NCBI GenBank assembly: GCA_029817715.1 | Contig: JARUPY010000093.1 | Span: 62,001 to 126,000 of the forward strand | DNA length: 64,000 bases | Origin: Melastoma dodecandrum | Lineage: Eukaryota; Streptophyta; Magnoliopsida; Myrtales; Melastomataceae | Reading direction: 5' to 3' | Shown: positions 12,382-23,281 of the stretch, piece by piece | Layout: the number at the start of each line of letters is the position of its first letter | How positions within the stretch are numbered: the first letter of the stretch is position 1 | Made by a program: the position numbers and the translations under genes | Notes under the pieces: generated by a model | Told to the model about the DNA's origin: nothing | The model's database searches: none | Seen by the model: the letters and a program-made list of their open reading frames with translations, nothing else

Positions 12382-13990
12382 GTCCTTGAAATAGCTGGAG
12401 AGGGAAAATCTTCGGGAAATCCTTCTGGAACTCCGTCACGATTGGAGTTCATTTCAGAGTCTAGGATGTCTCCTTTTGAAATTAGCAAGAGTATAAATGA
12501 TATTTTAGCTCAGCTAACGATTCAAGGGAGTACAGAGAGTCTTGATTACCGAAATCATCTTGCTCGGGAAGTAGGTTCTATAGTAAATAACATGTTAGAC
12601 TCTTTAGAGCATGAGAGAAGTTTAAAAAGGCCTAAAGCCGAGGCGACTTCTGGACTGGAGAGTACCACGGAAAAACCAGTCGAAAAATTGAAACTGGGAG
12701 GAAGAAATTCCAAACAGGATCAAGGCAAAAGTGTGGAAGAAATGTACAAGGAGTCAGTAGATCCTTATATTTTAGACTCACAGAAGCGAAATGCAAATTT
12801 GAACTCTCAAAGTGGGGAGTTGGCTAAGGATCTAAGGAAAGCCTTAGGTCTGACAGAGGAAATTCCAGTTCATTTAGACAACCGAACGTTTAATGAATTG
12901 GTTACTGCAAAGAGGGAAATTTACAGGCCCGATTATCCCCATAGAACTAAACAAGAGTTTATTCCGAGGGATAATGTCTTAAAGCCAATAATTATCCCGG
13001 TGCTTTTCTAGATATCGATTGTGAAAGGCACGTATCTGAAAAGATAGATGAGTGGTTATCACTAATTCGAATGACTGCGTTTGCTGGGATATTATCCCCT
13101 GGATCAGTCTATGAGTTATGTGTAGCAACCCTCATGGGAACGGCGCAGAAATACTGGAAATCTTTGGTGGCTCATACTGACATCAAAGAAAAGATAGATC
13201 AGGCGCTGACCGTTGCTGGTGTATTGGCAATCATCGCGATGCATTAAAACGGGAGTCCTGTGGTTTTTCGTTATCCACTAAGACTGTGGAAAAAGAGCAA
13301 TCATTGATCGCTCTTGTTAAACTACAGATCTGTAATATGTGTCTGTTTGATAACTACGTATGTGAATTCCAGAAGTATTATTACAATCTGGACGTAGTTT
13401 CTCAACAGTTCATATTGGGAACCTTTTTTGCAAAACTTCCAGAACCTTGGCCGGAAGTTGCGCAAAAGGCCTATGAGTTACTTCTGAGTGAAGAAAAAAT
13501 TGTTTCTGGACTCGGAGGAAAGATTCAGGCGGTTAAGTACGTGATGAGGAAAGCGTGTACTGAGCTCCAGTTAAGGAAGCGGCTAAAAAGCTGTCGTACC
13601 TAAACAAGAGCTGTTGTTCTCAAATTGAATATGTACTTGGGAGGTATGGATGTGATACTCCAGGGGAATCAATGAGAACAAGAAACTTTCCAAAAAAGAA
13701 AAAAATTGTTGGATACAATAAGAGGAAAGTTTGGCCAAAGAGAGACATCCAAAAGAAGGTCCTGCTTACAAACCAATGAGGTTTGTAAGGAGACGGACTA
13801 ACCTTAAGGATAAAGATAGGATCGATGCCTTTAAACGAAAGCATGACAGAGAACCTAAGTGTCCAAAAGGGAAACCGTTGAGCAATTGCAATTGTTGCTG
13901 GTTTTGTGGATAAAAAACCCACAAGGCGGATACTTTTCCTCAGAAGAACCAAAGGAGAGAAAAACTCCGAATGGTATTTCTGGATGACAG
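12382..13990 (+). pseudogene. Viral coat-protein-like region with zinc knuckle (decayed)
   Basis: The first frame is open from 12382, with the first ATG at 12466, and ends at a stop at 13009-13011. Coding character then continues in another frame over 13003-13246, again over 13286-13603, and over 13731-13912, so there are at least two frameshifts. Residues in 13286-13603 include the caulimovirid coat signatures NYVCEFQKYYY and FFAKLPEPW. A basic stretch and the cysteine cluster CNCCWFCG near 13888-13910 mark the nucleic-acid-binding zinc knuckle; a stop codon at 13911-13913 falls inside it and the final cysteine position is not conserved. No functional product is expected. Confidence 0.75.
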
Positions 13991-14129
13991 GAGTCATTAG
14001 AAAGAAATCCTGGCTTATGAACCTATAGATGAGCAGGATATTTCTGACCTAGACTCGGAAGTAGAATCTATCTATGAAATTGTATCAAATTATGATACAG
14101 ACTCATAAGAAGATTCTGATCTTTGGAAA

Positions 14130-15215
14130 ATGCATCTGTTCATGATGAGAGTAGAGCAAAATGGAGATGGTGATGAATTGGTTCCTTTGGAAGCATCGAA
14201 CCAGGTACTGGAGGAATCTCACCAGTACGAAGATCCATCCCAGTCAGTCTTGAAATGGAGGTTGCCTAATGTTAACGTGAGGGAAGTCTATAATGTTTCA
14301 AGATTTAATTTTAGATCTATAATAGACATCTCACAAACAGAAGCAACGGCTCAAGTTACAAGTACGGAACTTGAGACTTTGGATATCCCATTATTAAACG
14401 TACAACGCATTAGGGAAACCATGCAACGTACGAGAGGTGTATATAACTATATACACATGGGGTTGATCCAAGTAGGATTAATTCCGCTATTCCATCTTCC
14501 AGCGGATAGTCCTGTGGTAGCAGCTGTGATCGATAAAAGATGGCGAGAGTTTTGAGATCAGTTGATATCAGGTATACAGGCCAACCTTGCACATGGCCCT
14601 GTATGGTTCCAGGTCCATCCAAATTTCATGATGTCCCTGAACGATCGTTGTTTGGAAAATTCATTGACCTTAAGGATTAAATCAATGAATATGGATAGAA
14701 TGAATTCCCAGGCCAAGTTTTTGGCGTATCACACTAGGGTAATTTATCGATTGGTAAATACCACTAGTCCTGGTGTGAGGAATATCTCAAGGCTTACTAA
14801 GTTGTTCGAAGAGGGTCATAATAACTACCAACAATTTCATAGGCGAGAGGTGAACCCACTGGAATTAACCTGGCCAAGAAATTGGGTTATGACTGAGCCT
14901 GGTAGTAGCTCTAGACCGATTAGTGCGGCTAATATCCGAGAGAGAGGTAACGAGATTACCTTAATGTTGGGAGAACCGTCTAGAGGTAGTGATAGAGCTG
15001 ACAGGCATCTGCCTGTGAGGATACCAGTCCTGAGAGAGCCAAGAATTCAAGCGCCCTCTGAAGTTTCTTCTAGAATTAGTGATGTGGGAGAGGACATAAT
15101 TGTGTCTCGACTAGCAGAAGCATCTGCTCCACCACTAATAGAAGAAATGTCTCGAAGGTCTACAGATTCGAGAAGCCCGTCTCAACATACGGGTAGAATC
15201 ATAGGATACAGATAG
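14130..15215 (+). pseudogene. Viral movement-protein-like domain (30K superfamily), decayed
   Basis: One reading frame runs 14130-15215, broken by a single nonsense codon at 14553-14555. The core YNYIHMGLIQVGLIPL near residue 107 and the following GPVWFQVHPNF segment match the 30K-type movement domain of caulimovirids, which in live viruses lets the genome pass plasmodesmata. A proline- and serine-rich tail follows. The same frame continues after the stop at 15213-15215 into the protease and RT, so movement and polymerase parts probably belonged to one polyprotein or lay in adjacent in-frame ORFs. Confidence 0.72.
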
Positions 15216-17099
15216 GTATCATTACCAGTCTATGAAGATCTGATAGATCAACCGATAGAGGAATCAATACGGATGATGAGAGTTACCTATCCGGATAACT
15301 CTTTATCTAGTATTCATGAAGTCTATAAGGTTGTTGAACAAATAGCCGAGCAGAGGTCTATACTAGTAGAAATCTGGAGGATGATAGATCCATCTCAAGA
15401 AGTACCTAGAAATATTAATTTTAGTATAAGGAAAGAAGACTTGAGCACATATGTAGCTCTAACTTTCAAATTTCCTGGATACTATGAATATTCACTGGAT
15501 ACTTTGATAGACAATGGGTGTAGCATAAGTTGTGTTAGACTCAACTTATGAAATACCAGGAGTTCTAACTAGTATGACGACTTGTTTCCTAAACAAGAAG
15601 TGTGTAGGGCAGTAAAGTTAACCGGGACAAAATGGGATAAGTTCCTGGTAAAACTTGCCAATAATTTTAGTGAAGATCCATTAAAATTATGGAGTTGGAA
15701 TAGCCTAAAGGCTAAACTCGAGTTAAAAGATCCCGGAACCATTATAAGAGCCAGAAATATTACATATACGGCTGAAATGGTTGAGGAATTTGACAAACAA
15801 ATTCATGAGTTGCTTGGAAAGGGCTTGATTAGGGACAACTACAGTCCGCATTCTAATCCTGCCTTTATGGTAATAAATCATGCCGAGCAGGTGCGAGGGA
15901 AAGCACGAATGGTTATAGACTATCGTCAGCTTAATAAAGCTACAAAAGACAATGGCTATAAGATTCCTACTGCGGGAGACCTAATTGATAGGGTTAGTTT
16001 GAGCCAACCAAAATTCTTTTCTAAATTTAACTTGAAAAGTGGTTACTGGCAAGTCAAGATGGAAGAAGATTCGGTTCCTCTAACTGCCTTCAATGCTCCG
16101 CAAGGAATGTTTGAATGGTTGGTTATGCCATTCGGCCTGAAGAATGCTTCAGGCGTCTTTCAGCGCAAAATGGATAATGCTTTCAAGCAGGTCTGAAAAT
16201 TTTGTGCGGTCTATATATAGACGATGTGTTAGTCTACAGTCAGACTGAAGATGACCACATGAGGCACCTAGATAAGGTGACTGATGTCTTCCAACAAGAG
16301 GACATGATTCTATCAGAAAGAAAGATAGAATGGTTTAAGGAATAGGTTAATTTTCTAGGCATGGAGATTGAACAAGGAAAGATTAAATTACAAAGCCATA
16401 TTGCCGAGAAAATTGTTAATTTTCCCAACAGACTTGAGGATAGAAAACAAGTTCAAAGATTTTATGGATTTGTGAACTATGCTAGAAAGTTTGTGAAAGA
16501 TATTTCCCAAGATTTAGGGAGGATTTCAAAGAAGACATCTTCTTTGAATCCTTGGTTATGGGAAGATGAGGATACTCATGCTATTCAGAGGATTAAGAGA
16601 AAGGTTAAAAATCTACCTAAACTCTCTTTATCATCTGATAAAGATGAGCTAGTCCTGGAAATTGATTCTTCTAACGAGTTCAGGGGACTGTCCTAAAAAT
16701 TAAAGGAAGAAAGCCTGAACCCGTTTGTAAGTATTGGTCGGGTAGTTTTAAGAGATATGAACTCCCATACCCGATACACGAAAAAGAAATATTGGCTTTA
16801 AAAAATGGAATAAAAGCCTTTTACATCTTTGTGGCACCAAAGAAATTCTTAGTGCGCTCTGACTCGACCTATGTGAAAGGTTTATGAGTCTGAACCTCAA
16901 AGAGGCTAGGCAGACTAGACTTTTGAAGTTGCAGGAATGGTTTAGCTATTATAAATTCGATGTCGAGTATATCTCTTCGGACAAAAACATAATAGCTCAC
17001 TCTCTCTCTAGAGAACTTGCAGATGGATCCAGCCGCGAAGAGGAAGATCTGCTGGGGATGCAAGCAGGAGGGGCACTCCAAGAAGGTATGTCTCAATAA
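15216..17099 (+). pseudogene. Viral aspartic protease - reverse transcriptase - RNase H region, decayed
   Basis: The protease active-site region is at about 15507-15551, reading LIDNG where D-T/S-G is expected. The RT spans about 15760-16700: VIDYRQLNKAT, MPFGLKNA and the catalytic YIDD at about 16213-16224 are visible. Motif A reads FNLKSG, so the catalytic Asp is Asn. RNase H and its connection follow to about 17040, ending in the HSLSREL segment. Breaks include nonsense codons at 15549, 16194, 16345 and 16694 and frameshifts near 16200 and near 16700. No integrase domain follows, as expected for a pararetrovirus. Confidence 0.85.
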
Positions 17100-19203
17100 G
17101 AGAGAAAGTGAGCATAGTGATGATGGTTTCAATTCTGGAACGAAATCAACTCTGTGCTGGCAGTGTAAGCGACCTGGACATAGATCTTTCGAATGTCCAA
17201 ATAAGCTGAAAACTGCGGACTCTCAGAAGGGAGTAGCTAATCTCAAGGAGAAGGTAGTCACCAACTCCAAGAGAAAAACGGAGACAGATCTCCAGAAGGA
17301 GATGGTTGGTCCTAAGGAGAAAGCTTCGGCTAACTCAAAAGGGAAAATGAAAATGGATTCCCAGAGGAGAATGGCTGAACCTAAGGAAAAGGTAATAACC
17401 AATTCCAAAGGAAAAACAGAGAAAAATTTCCAGAAGGGAATGACGGGTCCTAAAGGAGAAGATGGTGTCAACTCCAAAGGAAACGTGATAAAGAACTCTT
17501 AAGAGAGGGTAGCTGATCCTGAGGAGGTAAGCTCTAAGGGAAATGCGAAGATGGTAGATTTGAAGGAAGAAGATTAGGCTGATTCCCAAGGAAAAACCAA
17601 AAAGAAGAAAAAAGCGAAGCGGCTTAAGTCTTCTGGTCCTGAGAAAGATGGAAAGGTTGAAGAACCTTGGTGGTACCCTTTAACCACGGAACAGTTTGAT
17701 TACTGTCGTAATTATCTGGCTAAAGAGCAGAAAATCTCCATAAATCTAGCTGTCAAATCATATAAGGCTTTATTACAAAGTCGGAAGGAGGAGAAGGAAC
17801 AGATGGAGACTGAGTATGCTGAGGAGGAGGCAAAATTCAAAGCCTTCATTGGCGAGCTAATTCAGAGGGAAGAACCTGATGATGCAGCAGACATGGAGTA
17901 TGACGAGTATTTCAATTACGAAATACCAGGCACACTCGAAGAAGGTAATCCTAAAACTCAGGAGAACCTTGAGGAAGTAATTCCTGAAGGAAGTTCGGTT
18001 AAAGAACCTGGTGAGAAAGCTCACGATGATAAGAATCATGAAGATCTAGAGGGATCTTGGTTTTTTGATTTAAACTCTTTCGAGGATGGATCCCTATCTT
18101 GGGATGCAACCGTTGTCTGTGGAAGACTCATGGGTAGTATTAAAAACAATTACTAACGCTAGATTGAGTTTTTTGCAGCAAAGGCGATAGAGTACATCAA
18201 AGATCTGGAGTCAAGATTGTTATGCAAAGCTTCAGATGGAGAAGAACTGTATAAAACCGTAAGGGATAGACAGCAAATTCTCACCACGACTATGTCTATA
18301 TTACCATGCGAGGTCAAAGATTATGAGACTTCAAAGGTAGTGGTGGATATGAGAGAATCCTCACTCGAAGAGAACTCTGTACTTCAACCGTATCTACACT
18401 GGATATCGGAGAAGTGGCCATCCCTGAGAATTAATTCAGGTATGGCGGGAGTTGCTTTACCATATTTATATGCAGGTTTTGTCGACATTCTGGAGATTGA
18501 CAGATCAGAACAAGAACAGATAGAACAATTGCCTCACTTGGTAAAGTTCATACTCGGATGCCTTGGATACGGACCAAAGTATGCCACGGCATTGATTACT
18601 AGCATTATGATAGAGGAGGAAAAACATGAAAAGTTTGGGAAAGTAATTCTTCCCAACATGCAAGTCTGGGACATCCATCCTAGTGAAAGTAGGCATCTGA
18701 TAGAACCTCAACGACAGGACCTTGATCAGAGAGGTATATGGTGAAAGTATTACAAGGATAAAACTGTAAGAAAAGCCATAAAAGTTGAGTTCTTGAAGAA
18801 TGTGCTGGAGCATGTATTCGCCCGCAAGGAATTGTATTACGTGCTCAGTGACGGGATGACAACTGTCACGATCCTACGTTCCTATCTCAGTTATGCAGAT
18901 GAGCAGGCAGGGGAGCGAGGATGGGAAAGAGTTTTGGATCTTCTAGATAGTTTCTGGAAGAGAGAAAACTCTGAGTTATGCCTCCGGACAGATACTTTTG
19001 AAGTCTGGAGAAAAATCGTTGACTACACTGATAAATCATTAGCCCAGCGATTTGAGCAAGACGAAGAGAGAGCCCGACAAAATTTTGAAGGACGAGGACT
19101 CTCTGAGGAAGTTGGCGAAACATCAAATGCCAACGAAGAAGGAATCTCCCAGGATAGAGCAATGATGCAGACGGGAGAAGAAAATTGTATAAAGATAGAT
19201 TAG
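17017..19203 (+). pseudogene. Long viral downstream ORF with two CCHC zinc knuckles, function unknown
   Basis: A single frame of about 729 codons overlaps the end of RNase H, interrupted only by nonsense codons at 17500, 17575, 18154 and 18742, with no frameshift. Its N-terminus has two tandem CCHC knuckles (CWGCKQEGHSKKVC and CWQCKRPGHRSFEC). There follow about three and a half lysine-rich repeats of 22-23 residues (17230-17500), an acidic coiled-coil-like region (17700-18050), and a C-terminal globular-looking part (18180-19200). By position it corresponds to the translation transactivator/inclusion-body ORF of caulimovirids, but I see no convincing match and do not assign that function. 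A zinc-knuckle pair after RNase H is unusual for the family. Confidence 0.6.
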
Positions 19204-19523
19204 ACAATTTTGTTGCTTTTGTAAGCTTTTGATAAAGTAGATTCTTTTTACTTTTGAGCTGGCAAACAGTGCATAGGCACCAGCTTCTTTGTGTATATGT
19301 TTCACAACCCTCTACCTCATTTGGGGAGGCGATCTGAATAGAGAATTTTCTCTCACATCTCTCTAAGTTAAAATTCTTTGATCGTGCTCCAAGAATACCT
19401 TAAGGAATCAAGAGAAGTTAGAATTAATCAAAATTGATTAAAACTAACTTAAGGTCAGATTTACAAATCGAAACCTTGAAGGAAAAGTCGTTATGACTAA
19501 ACCTTGTTTTTGGATGAGGAGTG

Positions 19524-19533
19524 TCTATATAAG
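19524..19533 (+). promoter_or_regulatory. Caulimovirid 35S-like TATA box
   Basis: TCTATATAAG lies about 320 bases after the last viral ORF and about 630 bases before the primer-binding site. That is the position of the pregenomic RNA promoter in caulimovirids. The motif closely resembles the 35S-type TATA context. Activity of this copy is unknown. Confidence 0.6.
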
Positions 19534-19756
19534 ATCCTCAAAGTAAGGGCATTCGGAATGACACAGAAGAGCCTCTCCATCTCACAAGATTCTCAACATT
19601 GAGAAGTGAGTTACTCTTGAATTTTCAGAATTGTGGAAGCTTGGTGAACCCTCAGAGCTTTCCATTTGGAGTAAGGTATGATAAGCATCTTGTTCTAAGC
19701 TGTTTATGTTATTCTTTCTGTCTTAAAAGAAAGGTGCAACAGCACGAGTCATTCAT

Positions 19757-19948
19757 ATGACTGATTGTCCAAACCCCGAATTATTCCATTTGGATCACAG
19801 TATGGGCAAGGATTCTGCTACTGGTCTTCTTAATACTGTAGTAGATCGTTTGAAGATTCTATCTGCACAGATAACTCAGTTATCCAAGCTGACAGAAAGT
19901 TATTCTAAGAAATTAGAAGAATTGACTCTAGTACAGAGTGAATTTTAG
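19757..19948 (+). other. Short ORF in the viral leader
   Basis: A 63-codon ORF starting MTDCPNPELFHLDHSMG lies between the viral TATA box and the primer-binding site. Caulimovirid leaders normally carry several short upstream ORFs that drive ribosome shunting; this one is intact and longer than usual. Its C-terminal half is predicted helical, with leucines spaced as in a coiled coil. No homologue is recognised. Confidence 0.4.
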
Positions 19949-20161
19949 GAATATTTCCTTGAAGGTAAGTCTAATCTCGGATTTACGGCAAGTTCAAAAT
20001 ACTCCAACGAGTATTTGAGGTTGGTGGAACGCCGACGACAAAGACAATTAGGAAAAATCTCTTAAGTTCGATTCCTAGCATTTTTGAAGAATATCTAGCA
20101 TGCTGATATTTAACTTTTCGGAGTAAATTGGATGAGCTAGTTTTCTTTCAGTCTATTTAAT

Positions 20162-20173
20162 TGGTATCAGAGC
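20162..20173 (+). other. Minus-strand primer-binding site complementary to tRNA-Met initiator
   Basis: The 12-mer TGGTATCAGAGC is the canonical complement of the 3' end of plant initiator tRNA-Met, used to prime reverse transcription by caulimovirids and many copia elements. Here it follows the viral leader. It lies close to the right edge of the insertion, consistent with integration of a genome opened near its minus-strand discontinuity. Confidence 0.8.
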
Positions 20174-20240
20174 AGCTTAAGAAAAATTTTCCTAAAAAGG
20201 TTTTAAAGAATTAAATTTGGGTTAATTTTTAGATTGAGAA

Positions 20241-22948
20241 AATGTTAAGAAAGAAACTGCAGTAAAACGGTAATTTTGAAACTCACGACCGTAAAAGATA
20301 AATTTATTTTGAAGATCACCATAAAAAAGAACATTTCTTGAAAATTTGGGTGTGCCTGAGAAGAGGAAAAACGTTCTCCTTTCCTTTGAAGTCGGTCGCG
20401 GCGAGGGGGAGAAAACGTCTCCGTTTTGGCAAAAGGTTGATGTGTATTATAAAGGGGTGTGTATAGAATGATGGAGTGATGTAACAGGAGCGGTGCATGA
20501 GAGAGATTTTGCAAGTCGTCGTTTTCGAGTGGAGGAGAATGGGAAGACGACCCAAGAAGGCTAAGTTGGTGGTGAGATAGATAGTGGAGTTTTAAAGTGT
20601 GGTGTTGGGTTTGTTTTTTGGGGGGGAGGGACGTGTCGGGCTGGGATTGGTTTATGACTTCCCGACCCAATAATGGCTTTCCAACATCCAGGAGGGGGGG
20701 GGGGGGTATCTGCCTTGCCACCGGTGATGTCTATTCCCGAAATGAATATGGGGGGAATTGTTGATATTGGCAAATGTTTTTTTCTTTTAAACTTACTTTA
20801 GGAGTGGTATTTTTTTTTTTTTGGGTGGGGAGTTGGGAATGGAACTGGGACTGTTTGGACGAGGTGGGGGGGGAAAAGAAATACACAAACCCCAAAAAAG
20901 ATGATTAGATCCCCTCCTCCTTCCCCCAATGTTATTATTACACGAGCACACACCTCACTTTGTCCGTTTCCGTCGCTTAACTTTCACATTTCGCATCATG
21001 CTTTCTATTTCTCTTTCAGCTACTGTACCAAAACCATGTCATGTCATTTCATTCTCCTCTAATATCACCCTCATTTATTTCAATCCCATGTTGTTATGCG
21101 TGTGGATGTGTGGTGGATTCGATTCTCCCCTGTCCCTTTTGCTTCTTCGAATATTGTTAAAGGGTTTTGTTAATGGGTGACTAAGTTTTTTAAAAGAAAT
21201 TCATTATTTATAATACTTAATAAGTTTTTATAATATAAGTAATTTTTTTATAATTAAAAAAAAAGAAATTAAAATAAAAAATTTTAAGTGTTATTAAAAA
21301 GAAGTGTTAATTGATGTAACGATTTTCTTTTATTTAAATTAAAGAGGTAAATAGAATTTTAAGAAAGAGTGTAAATTTTACTTAATCTTTTAGGAAGAAA
21401 GTCGTTATTTAAAGTAGAGACTTCTTGTTACTGAAAAGAAAAAATATAAGTGATATTTTTTTAAGAAGAAACATCGACTTCATTCCTGTTTAAATGGATA
21501 AATAAAAAAATTAGGAGGAAAAATTTAAGCGTTTTTTTCTCGAGATAGTCGCTAGTTGAAGTAAAGATTTTCTTCTTGTCATACTAAATTCGCTATTTGG
21601 ATTACGATTTTAGGTGATCCAATCAAAGTATAATGAAATCGTTAGTTCAAATAGATATTTCATCACAAATTAAGTCGCTAGTTGAAACAACGACTTCCTT
21701 TATGGATCAAAGTTACTGATTTAAATAACGCTTATGGGTTAGTTTTTCGAGAATTTTGAAACTTCCTAATAAATTTTATAGAGTAACCATACATAAGTAC
21801 ATTGCTAGATAAGAAGCAACAATTTTATATTTATTTAGTTAAACATTAAAATCATACAAAAATATAAAATTTAATATGTTTAGAAACTAACGAATTCCAT
21901 ACGTTAAAAATCACTGGAACACTGAAATGATCACACGTAAGGAGGGATCGGGTGAGGTTAGAGTTTGATATTTTGGTGAATTGTGTCGATGGGGGGGGTG
22001 TTTAAGCGTCGCTGTCTGGAGACTACTAGATTTTCCTAAAAGGTTGTCCGTCCATTTGGGTCGTCAATGTTTGAGACGACACAAACACAAACCCACAAAA
22101 CAAGAAAAAACCTCGAATTCTTATTTTTAGATATTATTATTTGTAATCAATCGTTCAGCCGAAAAGCTGGAAATATTTCTCTTTTGGGTGTTTGTTTATA
22201 TTTGAAAAGAGGTGGCCCCAATTTGAATAATTTTATTTTATTTTTTAATAAAAAGAAAAAGGCGGAGCGACAGACATATCAAATCATAGCCATCCCTTTT
22301 CACCGCTTTTTCTTCCCACTTTTCCAGCTCGTTTTTTTTTCACTAATTTTTTATTTAAACTCAAGAGACAATCATCTAATCTCTAGTCTTTATGGGCTAC
22401 AGTTAATAAAACATTTTATCTTCACTATAATTTTTTTACTCTCTCTGGGGTAATTATAAATTTCTGTTCACATAAGGCCGAATTCATGGGGGGAACAAAC
22501 GAAGAGAATGATGGGAGGAGTTATGAATCGGGGGGTCCCACAATCACTCCTCTTATTGGGGGGGAGGGGGGGAGGGGCGTATCTTACAATGATTCTTTCC
22601 GACAGGTGTTGGTGGCGTCATTTGAGACTATGATGATTGATGATGGTAAAAGAAAAAAAAAACTAAAAAAAAAGGAATTGTGGTGGTGGGGGGGGGAATA
22701 AATCAATGGAAGTCGACAGCCGAGCTGACTCGGACCAACCCCTCTTGACGAACTAACTGCATGTATGTAAGAATAACAAACAAATTGGAGATGGAAAACA
22801 AAAGGCGAACCAGATGACACGTCGAACAACTTAACCACAATCGTTCTCATCGGGAAAAGCATCGCGGGATGTCGTTTCCAGAGGAATAATAATATATAAT
22901 CTCTGTCAAGTCGTCCATATATAATAGTGTGTAGTGTAGTTGACCCCG

Positions 22949-22981
<33 letters not shown>

Positions 22982-23205
22982 GAGGACATAAATGTTCTTA
23001 TAAAATATATTCAGTCCTTTTTACGGAGTGGAGTGGAGTGGAATGGAAGTGGGAGGGACAGAGAGCCAGACAGAACAGAGAGCCCTCGTTAGTTAACATC
23101 AACCGTCTTTTTAAATTCCAAACAAATCCTTAATTTAGATTATATTCCCCTCCTCTCCTCCCCACAGGCGCCCTCTATTCCTTTGTTATTAAAACTTTTT
23201 TCTTT
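20241..23205. other. AT-rich intergenic region upstream of the SMXL gene
   Basis: No gene is recognised. Features are a G run near 20694-20706, long AT-rich stretches at 21180-21900, G runs at 22550-22700, and an AAT microsatellite at about 22948-22976. Minus-strand frames at 20245-20773 are low-complexity readings and show no family match. The last few hundred bases are the probable SMXL promoter. Confidence 0.55.
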
Positions 23206-23212
23206 TATAAAT
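23206..23212 (+). promoter_or_regulatory. Candidate TATA box of the SMXL gene
   Basis: TATAAAT lies 76 bases upstream of the ATG at 23282. This would leave a 5' UTR of roughly 45 bases, short but acceptable. It is the only TATA-like motif close to the start. Confidence 0.45.
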
Positions 23213-23281
23213 GTGTCACCTGAATTTAGTAGTCTCGTTTAATATTTTAATATTTCTTCTTTTCAATCCGGTCCCCGCCCC

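Larger units (their letters stand above)
12382..20240 (+). mobile_element. Endogenous pararetrovirus (Caulimoviridae), single near-complete degraded copy
   Basis: About 7.9 kb, matching a full caulimovirid genome. Order on the plus strand: coat-protein-like region with a zinc knuckle, movement-protein-like region, aspartic protease, reverse transcriptase, RNase H, a long downstream ORF, then a non-coding region with a promoter-like TATA, a leader and a tRNA-Met primer site. There is no integrase and there are no LTRs; a movement domain and a post-polymerase ORF exclude an ordinary LTR retrotransposon. Coat plus movement upstream of the polymerase is the order of cavemo- and solendoviruses, while the downstream ORF is unlike any I recognise. 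All frames are broken by in-frame stops and a few frameshifts, so the copy is inert. Edges are approximate: the frame first opens at 12382 and viral-like sequence fades after the primer site at 20173. Confidence 0.88.

Noticed and set aside
12382..20240. Ty3/gypsy or Ty1/copia retrotransposon
   Set aside because: RT and RNase H are present, and the primer site is shared with copia, but there are no LTRs and no integrase, and a 30K-type movement domain and a long ORF after RNase H are present. Caulimoviridae fits better.
20245..20773. Minus-strand frames up to 158 codons
   Set aside because: Proline- and histidine-rich reading of low-complexity DNA near a G run; no start context or homology.
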